From Mycoplasma sp. OR1901 (GTDB lineage: Bacteria > Bacillota_I > Bacilli_A > Mycoplasmatales > Metamycoplasmataceae), in assembly GCF_013348745.1 (NCBI RefSeq), contig NZ_CP054666.1, forward strand, positions 898,939-962,938: 64,000 bases of DNA, written 5' to 3'. Positions 11,014-22,547 of this stretch are shown piece after piece. A model generated the notes under the pieces. It was not told where the DNA came from. It searched no databases and was given only the letters and a program-made list of their open reading frames with translations. Every line of letters begins with the position of its first letter. The stretch's first letter is position 1. The position numbers were made by a program, and so were the translations under genes.

Positions 11014-11574
11014 ATGAATAAATTTAAAATCTTATTATCTATAATGCCACTACCTATTGCAACAATAGCATCAGTGGCATGTTCACAAAGCACAACTGAA
11101 AATAAAAATGATTCGAACACAAATGTAGAAGTTACAAATGACGTTAATAAAAATACAAACGAATTTAATTTTGAAGCAAACAGGAAACCATTTATGGATT
11201 CGATTATTATTAAAAATAAAGAATATTTAAAAGGATTGGCAGACGGCCACTCAAAATTATTTTATGATAGAGTTGCAAAAAAATTCTATGATAAACCATC
11301 ATATGGAAACCCAGATAAAATTGTTATTTTAGAACAAGATAAAAGTATCTATACTTTTAAAGGAACATACGACGCTTCAACAAAAGCGGAATCATCTTTA
11401 AGAGCTAATTCAAACGGTAAAAGCAAATCTAAAGATGATGTTATCATAATAAAAAGTGGTAATACAATAACTTTAAAGCTTTGATTATGTCACTACGTGA
11501 GAGAAGAAGGTTCACAACGTGGTAATTATATTCAAGACGCAGTAGAATTATCAAAAGAATTTACTTTAGATTAA
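11014..11574 (+). CDS. Lipoprotein of unknown function
   Basis: Secreted and lipid-anchored: a positively charged start and hydrophobic stretch lead to a lipobox ending at Cys23 (IASVAC). The mature part begins with an Asn/Thr/Lys-rich linker (about residues 25-55), then a domain of about 130 residues with no motif I recognise; it contains a DDVIIIKSGNTITLKLW strand-like segment. Total length is 186. AAAGGAAA precedes the ATG. It stands alone between two terminators. Confidence 0.8.
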
Positions 11575-11576
11575 AA

Positions 11577-11612
11577 AATAAGTCTCCATCTATTTAAGGA
11601 GACTTATTTTTA
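11577..11612 (+). terminator. Terminator after the orphan lipoprotein
   Basis: Stem AATAAGTCTCC / GGAGACTTATT followed by T residues. The 240 bases from here to the p37-like gene are AT-rich with no open reading frame and no thiamine-riboswitch core that I can see. Confidence 0.8.
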
Positions 11613-11851
11613 TATTTATTTATATGTAATTTTTTTGTGTTTATTAACTCTAATTATATATGATAATTAGCAAAATTATAAAAATGAATTTAAATGGTTA
11701 AAAAGCAAAAAAATTTCATAATATACATTCATTTATTATCGTTTTTAACATTAGTTGCTAAACTTAAAAGTGTATTACATCTTTTAAATGTTAAAGATAA
11801 TTTCAATTTATATACACATTGAAAAACTAAATATATAAAAGGCAGAAAAAA

Positions 11852-13159
11852 ATGAAAAAAACTAAAAATCTATTTTTATCAATATCAAAATTAGGTTCAT
11901 TAATGACCATTGCAACTTTACCAGTAATAGCTGCATCATGTTCAAATTCAAATAGTGGAACAAGTAAAGCTGATGCTAATTTCAAATTAGTTAAAGCTAA
12001 CGGATATTCAGACGAAATGACAAAACTTGACTTAGGTACAGCAACTTTAGCAGCAGGTTGAGGTGATACAAGAGCTTTAATCAAAAACTCAAATAATTTA
12101 GTAGTTGTGGGTGCGACCGAAACTATTGCAAACGACGGTGTACAAGCTAGATCAACACTAAAAAGAGGTGATGTTGAAGCAATTAAATCAATTTTACAAC
12201 ACGCTATTAAAGATAAACAAAATCCAAAATTACAAATTAGTGACATACAAAATCCAGGTAAAACAAAATTTGTATTTAAAACATATAGTCATAATGATTA
12301 TTCATCAGTTGATGAAAATGGACAAATAATTATCGACACAAAAGGAACAAAAGTAAATACTTATGGTACACCATTAGTAGATGGTTCAGATTACTTTGTT
12401 AAAAACCAAGACGGGACTTTCGCAAGAAAACAAGGTTCAAATAATAAATTTAAAATTCAATTTATACCATCAAGTGACCCTGCAGAAGTAAGAAAAGCTT
12501 CGCAAGCTTTAGAAACATATTTAAATGAAAAAGGTTACAATATCGAAATTTCAACTGCAACAGAATATAACGCTGCAGCAAACGCATTAAAAGAAGGTTC
12601 TATTGATGTTGCGTTTTTACCAGCAGGTTCATGAGCTGAACAAGCACAAGGAACAAACTTTATTTTAGTAGCTGGTAGAGGTGTACAAATTATTGATCCA
12701 TATGAATCAGTAACTAACACAACAACTCCTGCATTTAAAGATGAAAAAATATTAGTAGATGCAATTAACGGATACAATACCTTTAATGCCAAAAATGGTA
12801 AATCTAAATTATACATACCTAACACATTAGAAAATGCTCCACAAACTGTCGATGAGCAAAATGGTTATTCTCAAGTGCTTAAAAACAAGGTAGAAAGTAT
12901 TATTAATGCCGCAAATGGTAACGTGCCTGTAGTAGGATTTTATCGTTCATACGTTATGGCTAAAAAAGATTCAGAAATAGCTGTTAAAATTCAAAACGCA
13001 CTTAAAACACAAGGTTCAAACTGAACATTGCCTTGAGATGAAGTTAAAGGACTAATTAAATTCGCCTACACATCAACAACTTCATCAGGTTCATATATCT
13101 TTCCTGAAGCATGATTCAAAAAACATTTTACAGGGTTCACATCATTTAAAGGTGAGTAA
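11852..13159 (+). CDS. p37/Cypl-type ABC transporter substrate-binding lipoprotein (PhnD family)
   Basis: Surface lipoprotein that captures substrate for the downstream ATPase and permease. It has 435 residues with a signal peptide and lipobox at Cys30 (VIAASC). A periplasmic-binding-protein fold of the phosphonate (PhnD) family is suggested by FQ/IQFIPSSDPAEVRKA, the SIDVAFLPAGSW segment and a C-terminal PEAWFKKHF region. Gene order binding protein-ATPase-large permease matches the p37/p29/p69 operon of Mycoplasma hyorhinis, whose p37 binds thiamine pyrophosphate (established). TPP as ligand here is an inference from homology. Confidence 0.87.
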
Positions 13160-13164
13160 TAAAT

Positions 13165-14040
13165 ATGCAATATTTTAAGAAAAATAAAAATATTGCAACA
13201 GATAATTGAAATATAGATTGACGTGACGTTAATAAAACTTATCCTAACGGAAAGAAAGGATTAACTAACGTCAATCTTTCTATAAAGCAAGGTGAATTTG
13301 TTGCAATTATTGGGCTCTCAGGAGCCGGAAAAACTACATTATTAAAAACAGTTAACAAAATAAACGAAATATCTTCTGGTAGTCTAACAGTAGGTCCGCA
13401 TAACGTTAACGATTTAAAAAGAAAAGCATTAAGAGAATTTAGAACAAAAGTGGGTATTGTTTTTCAAGGCTATAATCTAATAGATAACATAAGTGTATTA
13501 CAAAATGTTTTAGCTGCTAGATTACCACAAATGCACCCACTAAGATCTTTCTTGGGTTGATATACAAAAGAAGATACTGAATTTGCATATCAATGTTTAG
13601 CTAGAGTAAATATTTTAGAAAACGCATATGATAGAGCAAAAGATCTAAGTGGTGGACAGATGCAACGTGTTGCGTTAGCAAGAACTCTAGCACAAAAACC
13701 TAAAATCATTTTAGCTGATGAACCTGTAGGAGCTTTAGATCCTATTATGGCTAAATCTGTTATGGACGGGTTTTTATTAGTAAATAAAATGGATCAAATA
13801 ACTGTTTTGGCTAACTTACATCATGTTGATTTGGCCTTACAATATGCTGATAGAATTATCGGAATTAAAAAAGGTGAGATTGTCTTTGACGATAGTTGAG
13901 ATAAAGTAAATTTAGATGTTTTAAAAAATATTTATGGCGAACAATTAGAACAATTTGATGAACAACAATTTATTGAAACTAAAAGAAAAAGAGAGATAAT
14001 TCAAGAAGAAATAAATTCAAAAATCAAGGAATTTAAATAA
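13165..14040 (+). CDS. ABC transporter ATPase, PhnC/p29-like
   Basis: Energises the p37-type importer. It has 291 residues: Walker [11 protein letters not shown]-loop FQGYN, signature LSGGQMQR and Walker B IILADEP, followed by a charged C-terminal tail. It begins 5 bases after the binding-protein stop, and its stop overlaps the start of the permease (TAATG). Confidence 0.9.
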
Positions 14041-16202
14041 TGCAAAAAAGTAGTAAAAACAATACTGTATTTGCTTTTAAGAAAATACAAAAATCAGTTT
14101 TTGATTATTTTAGACCTAAATTCATTGATATCAACGGGCAAAAAGTTATTAAAAAGTTTCCTTGACTTTTTGCTTTAACCGCATTAGTTAGCCTTATAAT
14201 AATTATTTTATTATTCATTAAAATAAAACCTGATTTCCAAAACTCAAATAGTTTTGTTAAATTAATCGCAAACTTTTTTAAATTTAACACTAATGCGGTA
14301 ATAGGTTCTAAAACAGATATCACAATTGCGGATACCACACTTCAAAGCTTAAAACTACTTTGGCAAACAATTTCTTACTCAGTTTTAGGAACAATACTTG
14401 GTATCTTTTTAGGTATCCCTATTGCACTTTTAAGTTCAAAAAACTTCATTAAAACACCTTGAATATACGGCCCAATGCGTGCATTCATGAGTGTTTTAAG
14501 AACAATTCCTCCGATAGTATACGCTTACATAATTTACTTTATATTATCACCTTCATTAGTTGCAACTCTTTCAATAGCAATTTTTGTTGCTTCTTTAATG
14601 GCTAAATGATTATATGAAGATCTAGATACTTATGATGTAAGTAGTTACTACGGTTTACAAGCCATCGGAAATAATAAGTGAAATGCTTTCAAAAAATCAA
14701 TCCTTCCATATTTAATAAAAAGAATTGTTAGTTATGGATTCTATAGTTTTGAAATGGTCGTTCGTTTCGCTGCTATTTTAAGTATTATTGGTATATCTAC
14801 AATAGGTCAATTAATGGCCGATGAATATGCCGTTCCTAATAATTTTGCTCACTTATCAATCGCAATTTGAATTCTTGTAATTTTCATGGTTATACTAGAA
14901 GTTTTTACATTCCTAGTTAAAAAATGAATTTTAGAATACTCAGCAAAACACCCTAAAATTGATGAAGGTTTAGATTTCAAAGCAAAATTAGAACAATTAA
15001 AAAAACAAAAGCCTAAAAACATTTATATAAAAATAATTGTATCAATAATTGTATTTTCACTTTTTATCGCCTCATTATTTTCAGTAGAATTTAAAACTAC
15101 AGGACCTGAAGGGTTCGCATATTTTAATGAAGGTGTTAAAAATCTATTACATCCTAATTGAAGCGTATTCAAATGAAATAGTGGAGATAACCCAATAATA
15201 CTAGGTACAGAAGCGTTAGCAATAGCGGTTCTAGCAAGTATAATCGGACTAATATTCAGTTTATTTTTTGGTATATTAGCTTCTAAAAAAGTAACTGGTT
15301 CATATCTATCACTATTATTTAAATTTATAATCATTACTCTTAGAGCGATACCACCATTTACATATGCATTAATTTTCTTATTGTGACAAAAAGATTCAAT
15401 TATATGAGCAGGAACACTTGCTTTAGGAATCCACAGTATTGGTATGTTAGCAAAATTAATTAACGAAAGTGTCGATAAAATAGATGATAAAGTCTTTCAA
15501 TCCTTAGATAGTTTAGGAGTTTCAACTTGAACAAAAATTAGAGTAGGAATAATCAAGGAAATCTTACCTCAAACTCTTTCTAATTTCTTATATAGAATTG
15601 AGATTAATTTTAAAAGCACTGTAGTAATCGGTGCTGTTGGTGCATGTGATTATGGTTATCAAATTACTGTTTATTCGGTTGATATCCGTTATTGAAGCAT
15701 TTTGAGTTCATATTTAATATTTACAATTGTATTATTATTAATAATTGAGCAAATTTCAAATATATTAAGAAAGAAAATAATGAATGGTTACTTCTTAGAA
15801 GAAAATGTATTTCTTAAAAAATATTTTAGAACTAGAACTTTAGTAAAATCATTGGCTCTATCAAACATAAATAACACTGTTTTTATGTTTGATAATAGAA
15901 TCTCTAAATATAATATTTCTAAATTTAATAACGAATTATTAAATCAATTTTATTTTGAGAATAAAATCAAATTTAATCAATATAAGGTCTTAAAAAACAA
16001 ATGATCAAGTGAATCTAGTATAATTTATAAAGAATTGAAAACACTTAAAAAAGAAGCGTTTTTAAGTGTTTGAAAAGAAAATAAAAATTTAAAAATTTGA
16101 TCATGAAGTAAAAGAATAAAATTAGCTTTACAAGCTTCCGATAAAGTTAGTTCAAAATACTTCGAGAACAAATCAATTGAAAGTAGAAAATATGCTAGTT
16201 AA
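14040..16202 (+). CDS. ABC transporter permease, double-length PhnE/p69-like
   Basis: Membrane channel of the p37-type importer. At 720 residues it holds two permease domains in one chain (about 60-310 and 330-590), each with an EAA-like cytoplasmic loop (KWLYEDLDTYDVSSYYGLQAIG and KLINESVDKIDDKVFQSLDSLG) and a conserved RxIPP motif. A charged tail of about 130 residues follows. Such fused permeases are typical of the mycoplasma p69 protein. The end overlaps the DHH gene start by 11 bases. Confidence 0.88.
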
Positions 16203-17118
16203 TCAACTTAAAAAATTCTGAGAAATAGTTTTACAAGCTGAATATATTACCTTATGCACTCATATTGAACCTGACGGTGATACTTTAGGTAGCGCAGTAG
16301 CCTTAAAAGAGTTAATTTGGCTTAACTCTCCAAAAATAAAAGATGTAAAAATATCTGGTAAAGATTACCCACGCAATTTAAGCTTTTTGTTAAGCGAAAA
16401 AGCAGATCTTGTGTCTGATGAATTCTTTGATAAAAGTCTTAAAGTAGTTGTTGATACATCTACAAAGTCTAGAATTTACGACCAAAGAGTTGTAACTAAA
16501 GAAGCCCTTAAAATAGATCATCACCCATTTGAAAATGAATGGTTATTCGAAATAGGTGGAGATAATTGACCTGCTACAGGTCAATTAGTCGCAATGCTTA
16601 TCAAACATTTAAACCTTAAAACAAATAATTTGGCACTAGAAGGTGCTGCCGTTGCTATTTTAACTGATACAGAATTTTTCAAAGAAAGAAATATATCCGC
16701 CGAAACTTTTGAGGCCATGAAAGTACTATTTGAGCATAATTTAAACTATCCTTCTTTATTGATTAAAATGCAACTTAATAATGAGGAATTAGAAACTATT
16801 TGAAGCGTATGTTATAACAAGAAAGTTGATAAATACGTAACATATACAGTCTCAAATGAAATAATAACCAACGATATTGCTCGACCTTTAGTCGCAAAAT
16901 TTGTAGAAATTTCAAACACCGATATCACAATAGCATTTTTAAAAAGAGAACAGGGTGATTATAGAGCTGAAATAAGATCTAACGGGTCTTTTGATGTTTC
17001 ATTAATTGCAAAACATTTTGGTGGTGGCGGACACCATAATTCAAGTGGATTTATAATTGAAAATGAAGAAAAAATTGCAAACGTTATAAAGTATATAAAT
17101 AATTTAATAACATCTTAA
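16192..17118 (+). CDS. DHH/DHHA1 phosphoesterase (NrnA/MgpA-like oligoribonuclease or pAp phosphatase)
   Basis: Mn-dependent phosphoesterase acting on short oligoribonucleotides, pAp or cyclic dinucleotides in related proteins. It has 308 residues. The N-terminal metal motif is HIEPDGDTLGS (His24, Asp28, Asp30); VVDTSTKSR, KIDHHP and AILTDTEFF give further metal ligands; the DHHA1 domain ends with GGGGHHNSSG. The start lies within the end of the permease gene, so expression is coupled to the transporter. Confidence 0.88.
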
Positions 17119-17119
17119 T

Positions 17120-17150
17120 AAAAAGTCGTTTCATAACGACTTTTTATTTT
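17120..17150. terminator. Bidirectional terminator between convergent genes
   Basis: Perfect stem AAAAAGTCGTT / AACGACTTTTT. The A tract and T tract let it work in both directions; it overlaps the stop codon of the minus-strand pseudogene. Confidence 0.8.
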
Positions 17151-17845
17151 GTTAAATCTTTAAAAATATCATCCCTATTATTTCAATAGTTTATTATTTC
17201 TTCTAAATTTAAAGAATTTCCGTTTAGTAAAATATGATTATCACCTGAAAATAATAATAAATAAAAGTAAAAGTTAAATTTTTCCTGGTTTTTATTTATT
17301 TTAAAAATAAAATTAAACGTAGAAATATAATTTTCATTTACATTATCTTTAAAACTAACCAATAATTCTTTTCCAAGAAACATTTTATCTTTTATTTCTT
17401 TGGGTTCTATTTTTATTTCTTCTTCGAGTGGCGAATTACTTAAATTATTTTTCTCAAATCTAAAATAATCAAAGAAAATAATAATTCAAAGAATATTGAA
17501 ATATAACACAGGAATAAAAGTAATTATTCCTAATATTACTCAAAGATAACCTCATTGCCTTGAAATTTCAAGAGTATCATTGATTGAAAAAACAATTATT
17601 AGTGGTATGAACACAAGAGATAAAATAGATATTAAAGAATTAAAAATTAAAAATTTTAATATCTTGCTTTTAATTATTTTATTTATTTGCTCATTTATTT
17701 TTAGATTTTTAGTTTTTGCATTATGAAATATACTTTTAAATATTGCCTAAAAAAATCTGGGATTTAATGACGGCAATTTAACGCTCATACTAACGTAATA
17801 AAGATTAATAACAAAAATTACAATAAAGAAATATATACTATCCAT
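17144..17845 (-). pseudogene. Membrane protein paralog interrupted by an in-frame TAG
   Basis: A 233-codon frame that starts at an ATG behind a GTGGAG ribosome site and is open except for TAG at codon 33. Residues before the stop (…LNPRFF) and after it (AIFKSIF…LKINEQ) are in the same frame and align without gaps to the intact neighbour (LNFKMYIILF…LKINDK). Both share the C-terminal pattern YLLLFS..NHIL…EEII..WNN. The change is therefore a point nonsense mutation, not a frameshift. Function unknown; two or three membrane segments are predicted. Confidence 0.8.
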
Positions 17846-17867
17846 GACTATTTAACTCCACTATTAT

Positions 17868-18599
17868 TTAGTTAATAAAATTTGAATAAACACTATCTAA
17901 ATTATTTCAAATTCTAATAATTTCTTCGTCACCTAAATAATTATTATCGCTATTTAAAATGTGATTTGTACTTGAAAATAACAATAAATAGGCAACATAC
18001 TCAAACTCATCTTTGTCTTTAATGTTTTTTAGAAATCTATCAATATCAAATTTATGAATATTAATACTTTTATTGCTTCAAAATTTAAAAATTTGTGATA
18101 GTAATTTATATGAACAATTTAATTTTTTAGATCGAAAAATACTTTTAAATTCAGCGTCGTTTTCATTGACCTTTACTTTTTCTTCTAACAAGGTTTCTTT
18201 ATCATTTTTTAAAGTTTTAAATTTAATAAATAACACTAAAACTCTTATAAATAAGAACAAAAATACAATTGGCGGTATAAATAATAAAAATAAAGATAAA
18301 TAAGGCATTAATGTAAGTATATTGTCAAAATTAGAAACCAAAGTCATAACATTAAATACAATCGAACCAATACCTAATAAATTTATAGTAAGAAATAAAA
18401 CTAACAATAAAATTATTGTTTTTAAAATTCTTTTTAGTTGTTTATCGTTTATTTTTAAACCATTATTGGTTACATTTTTTAACATGCTATCAAACAATAT
18501 AATATACATTTTAAAGTTTAATTTTGTGTTATTTACCATCAACACTAATAATGTCATTGGGATAAAAACCAGACCAAAACCAAGAAATAAATTCGTCAC
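17868..18599 (-). CDS. Hypothetical membrane protein (intact member of a tandem paralogous pair)
   Basis: It has 243 residues and a GTG start behind AGGAGAAG. Hydrophobic segments are near residues 3-22, 60-90 and 95-125; the C-terminal 110 residues are charged and soluble, ending in YLLLFSSTNHIL…GDEEIIRIWNN. I recognise no known family. The gene 22 bases downstream is a paralog broken by a TAG codon. Both form a short minus-strand unit facing the DHH gene. Confidence 0.75.
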
Positions 18600-18790
18600 T
18601 TTTCTTCTCCTTTTAATATTAATTTTTACCTATTTTAATTGTATTAAACAATAATAAAATTTATATGAAAAAGCATTTTTTATTCACTTAAATATAAAAT
18701 AGTTAAGTCTTTTTTTATAATAAATGAACTACTTTTAAAATATTTTTAAATATCGAAAAAATACGATGTCTTTTACTAAAATATGTATAT

Positions 18791-18815
18791 AAAAAGACCG
18801 CAAATGCGGCCTTAA
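18791..18815 (-). terminator. Terminator after the DUF31 lipoprotein
   Basis: GC-rich stem CCGCA/TGCGG (extended by AAG/CTT with one mismatch), followed on the minus strand by five T residues. Confidence 0.75.
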
Positions 18816-18820
18816 AATTC

Positions 18821-20662
18821 TTAAAAACCTTCGGTGAATAATGCTGTATCTTTTTTTCCGTTTCCAAATCCTGATGGATAAATTTTTCTTAAGTTTTCAC
18901 GATATGAAGCTATTTGTCCTTCATATTTAGTTTTATCAGTTCCATCAATTAAGTTATAAGCTTTGATGGTGTTGTTATTAAGTGTGTAGTCTTCAGATAG
19001 TAATAGTGGTGTAAATGATGAAATAGAACTTAAATCACCATATTTAACTTTACTACTTACTCCACTATATGCACCTATAATTTGACCAAATTCATTATAA
19101 ACTACAGACCCTGAAGCGCCATAGTATAATGAAGAAAAATGAATTGAATGTATAAACCCATAAAAATCAGCTAATGTTTTACCAAAAACTGTTGTATATG
19201 GCGAAAAGTTATTGTTTGTCATTTTCTCTTCATAACTTCTAGAAGGAAGACCAAACGCTTCTGAATTTTTTGGTGCTCTATTGTATCATGTTTCATCACT
19301 ATTTCTTTCTACTGGATTATTTTGACTTCATGAAGAAAATGAGGATTCATAAGCTGGGTATCCACCAATATAAATATTTTTAGAATTCTTTAAATTATCA
19401 GTGCCCGTCTGTTTTTCAGCAGTAATATAGTCAGTTGTAAGCATGTATTTAGAAATTGATTTATCTTGATTTGGGGTTATATTTTTTGAATTTCTTTCGA
19501 TGTATTTATCTAATGCTTTAATTGCATTTTTAAATCACTCTGCATAATTAGAAGTCATTTTAGTAAAATCAACATCTATTTCAAAGACGGCAAAGTCAGT
19601 GTAAAATGGAATATATTTATTATTTTTCAATGTGTTATTAAGTGCTCAAACTTCACTACTTTTATCATCCGGATCATAAGAAGTATTTGCTAAACTATCC
19701 AGTTTTTCTTGTGTTTTACGTTTCGCATCTTCCTGATATTTATCAATATATTCATGTTTAATAAAATCATAACCAGCAAAAATTAATTTTGGTTTTGAAA
19801 TAGCACCTTCTGTAGCTTTAGTTGTTCTAGAAGCATCTTCATCACTTTTTTCACGATTTGTGAAATATTCATTGTTAGTTAATCATGTTGCCTTATAATC
19901 TTCATAACCACCATAAGGGAAATTGTTATTTTTAGGACTAAAATCTTTTATTGGAACATTACTTTTACCAATAGATATGGAATTTGCTTCGAAGCCTCTT
20001 TCATCTACATAATTCAATGTTTCAGCTATCGAATTATCTAAAGTATTTGACAACATTCCAATTACATGTAAGTTAGTTGCAAAAAATAATTTGTACTTAT
20101 TCTCATCTTCTTTATGATAATCTAATAATCATGTCGTACCAGCTGAGGAAGCTAAAAAGGAATCGTTATTTTTTTCTAAATTTACACCAAATTTAACGGA
20201 AAATGTACGATCATAAATTTCTTTATAAATATCACTAGCTTCGGTTTTATCGAATTTGCTCACATCAACTGAATATTGATGATTTTTCTTACTCAAATTA
20301 CGGAAAAAATCAGCGTCTGGGAAAGTTGGTATTTTTGGCTGTGTATTATTTTCTGTCGTTCCACCTTCACTTGAACCTTCAGTGCTTTTACCGGTACCAT
20401 CATATGTATTCGAAGCATTTGAAGAAGTATCATTACTAATTTTGTCATTTATTGTAGAATCTTCATTTGAAGAGTTGTTACCGTTAGTGCTATCACTTTC
20501 AGTATTTTCCACTTTATCTATAACACTATCATTTTTTGTGTTATTTATATCTGTATTTGTGTCGATTTTTTTAGTTTCATATTTATTTTGAGAACAAGAA
20601 ACTACTCCGATTGTTGGTAAAAGAGTAGTAGTTATCATTGATAATAATATTTTCTTTTTCAT
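18821..20662 (-). CDS. DUF31-family lipoprotein, trypsin-like serine protease fold (MIP-like)
   Basis: Surface lipoprotein of 613 residues: signal peptide with lipobox Cys23 (GVVSC), a Ser/Thr/Asn/Asp-rich linker (about 25-115), then a peptidase domain. A candidate triad is His199 in FATNLHVIG, an Asp in TDFAVFEID, and Ser517 in YYGASGSVVYN, with NEFGQIIGAYSG behind it. Members of this family include the mycoplasma immunoglobulin protease MIP (established). No MIB partner gene lies beside it, so immunoglobulin as substrate is uncertain. AAGGAAGGTAA precedes the ATG. Confidence 0.83.
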
Positions 20663-20815
20663 CGTTATTACCTTCCTTAATCTTTTATAATAAACTTTAA
20701 CAAATTATATACCTATCTAAAAATGAGGTTTAAATTTCAATAAATTATTGATTAAATTTTGTGTGATAATATATTTTTACTATAACCAATTTGTTTTTTG
20801 TTATAAAATATAAGC

Positions 20816-20829
20816 GAGTAGTTTCTTAC
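20816..20829 (+). repeat. 5' arm of a 14-base inverted repeat bracketing the RNase III-like gene
   Basis: GAGTAGTTTCTTAC lies just after a TATAAA box (about 20802), so it would be near the 5' end of the transcript. It is perfectly complementary to 22548-22561. Confidence 0.8.
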
Positions 20830-20861
20830 GTATTTATTCTTAAATTAAATAGGAGGTAGAT

Positions 20862-22535
20862 ATGATTAAACTACAAAACAAAATTTTGAAATATAATTTC
20901 AAAAATCCACTTTTATTAACCCAAGCACTAATTACTAGAGGTCATTCAAACACCAATAGTAACGGTGGTAGCTTGGAAAATGGATTGAAAACAGCAAACA
21001 ATGAGTATTTAGAGTTTTTAGGGGATCCTGTTTTAAACTTAGTTGTTAAAGAGTATCTAATTAACAAATATAAGAAAATAGATATCCCTAGTTTAGATAT
21101 CGGTGTAGATTTAGGTAAAATTAATGAAGAATCGCAAGGTTATTTCAAAAATGAACACCTAAAGAAAATTGCCAAAGCTATTAATATTAATGAACTCAAA
21201 CACTCTAGTCTTGCCGATGATGAAAATTATAGTTCTAAAGAAAACGCGGACATTATCGAAGCAATTATTGGTGCAGTTTATATTGATTCAAACTATGATA
21301 TCAATGTAACAAGAGATGTTGTTATTAGACTACTTCAAATTGGTGAATCTTCTGGAAAAAGTGACGAAAATATTATTAATAACTCAGTTAAAAATAATAG
21401 AGAAGTTGCAATTTCTAAGCAAAATAAAGTAGAATTTAAAATACCAACAGAAAATAGCCAAACTCATAAACTAATTAAATCAGATGTCATTGAATTAAAA
21501 AATGCAATTTCGCAAGTTATTAAAGAAGGTTCAAATAATAATTGAGAAAGTGTAATTACAATCTTAGTTAAAATAGGCGATAAAACTAAAACTAAAGATT
21601 TTAAGTCAAATAAAACTAAGAAAAAAGATTCAATAAATGATGCAATTTTACAATTAGAAAAATGAGCAAAAACATATTCTAATGTCCCAAAAGAAACACT
21701 TAGTTTGTCATCTGATGAAGAATGAAAAAACTATGTTAATAAAAATCAACACGATAAAATTGAGTTTTTAAAATTTGATATTACTAATAAACAAGATAGT
21801 AAGACAACTTGATACTTTAAAGGGTCTTTAAAACTTGAAAATATAGATTCTATATATCCATTAGATTTTTCTGAATCTAAAAAAGATTCGCTTAAGAAAT
21901 TAGTTAAAGAGAATATTTCAAAATTAATTGAAAACTCTCATAAACTTGATTTACCTGAAGAAAAATCAATGAATGAAGTTAATGTTGAAAGTTTAGATAA
22001 TAAATTAGAAAGATATTATGAATTATCTAATACTTTTAAAGTTGTAGTGGCTAAATTAGGAAAATATCAAATTAATATTAGCAATATTAACGATTCTTTA
22101 AAAGGAGAAAAGAAAGTACATTTAAGCGCCGACTTTTCTTCTGTAAAATATAAGTTCTCAGCAAAAAAAGAAGTGACTAAAGAAAATCTTAAAAAGGCTT
22201 TAAATTATCTTTCAAATGAGTTATATTTAGAACTTAAGAATCTAGATAAATCAAATTTAAATAATGATAACTTTGATAAGACAATAAAATTATACGAAAA
22301 AGAATCAATACAATTCGCTAGTCTGAAACCAAAACTTAAAAAGTATCAATTTAACATTACAAATTTAAATCAATCTCAAACTACAGATAACAAAGTGAAA
22401 TTAATTATCACTATAGAGTCTGAAAAATATAATTTTTCAATAACAAAAGAGATAATAAAATCAAATCTCGAAAAAGCTTTAAACTTTATTTCTAATGAAT
22501 TACATTTAGAAATAAATAAGCAAATTAAAAAATAA
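20862..22535 (+). CDS. RNase III-like protein with an extended repeat-containing C-terminus
   Basis: It has 557 residues, roughly twice the length of ordinary RNase III. The N-terminal 165 residues are a class I RNase III domain with all four catalytic acids in place: NNEYLEFLGD supplies Glu48, Glu51 and Asp55, and ADIIEAIIGA supplies Asp130 and Glu133. No canonical dsRNA-binding domain follows. Instead there are about four degenerate alpha/beta repeats (near 205-275, 305-365, 380-462 and 470-550); the last two are clearly related (LGKYQINISNIND / LKKYQFNITNLNQ; LKKALNYLSNEL / LEKALNFISNEL). AGGAGGT precedes the ATG. It stands alone with its own promoter and terminator. Whether it is the only RNase III of the genome cannot be seen. 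Confidence 0.85.
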
Positions 22536-22547
22536 AAGATTATACAA

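Noticed and set aside
11613..11851. Thiamine riboswitch upstream of the p37-like operon
   Set aside because: The conserved CUGAGA-type core and paired arms are not visible in this AT-rich leader.
18073..18654. Plus-strand frames opposite the hypothetical membrane protein
   Set aside because: Low-complexity antisense of a gene with a good ribosome site, homologous neighbour and membrane pattern.
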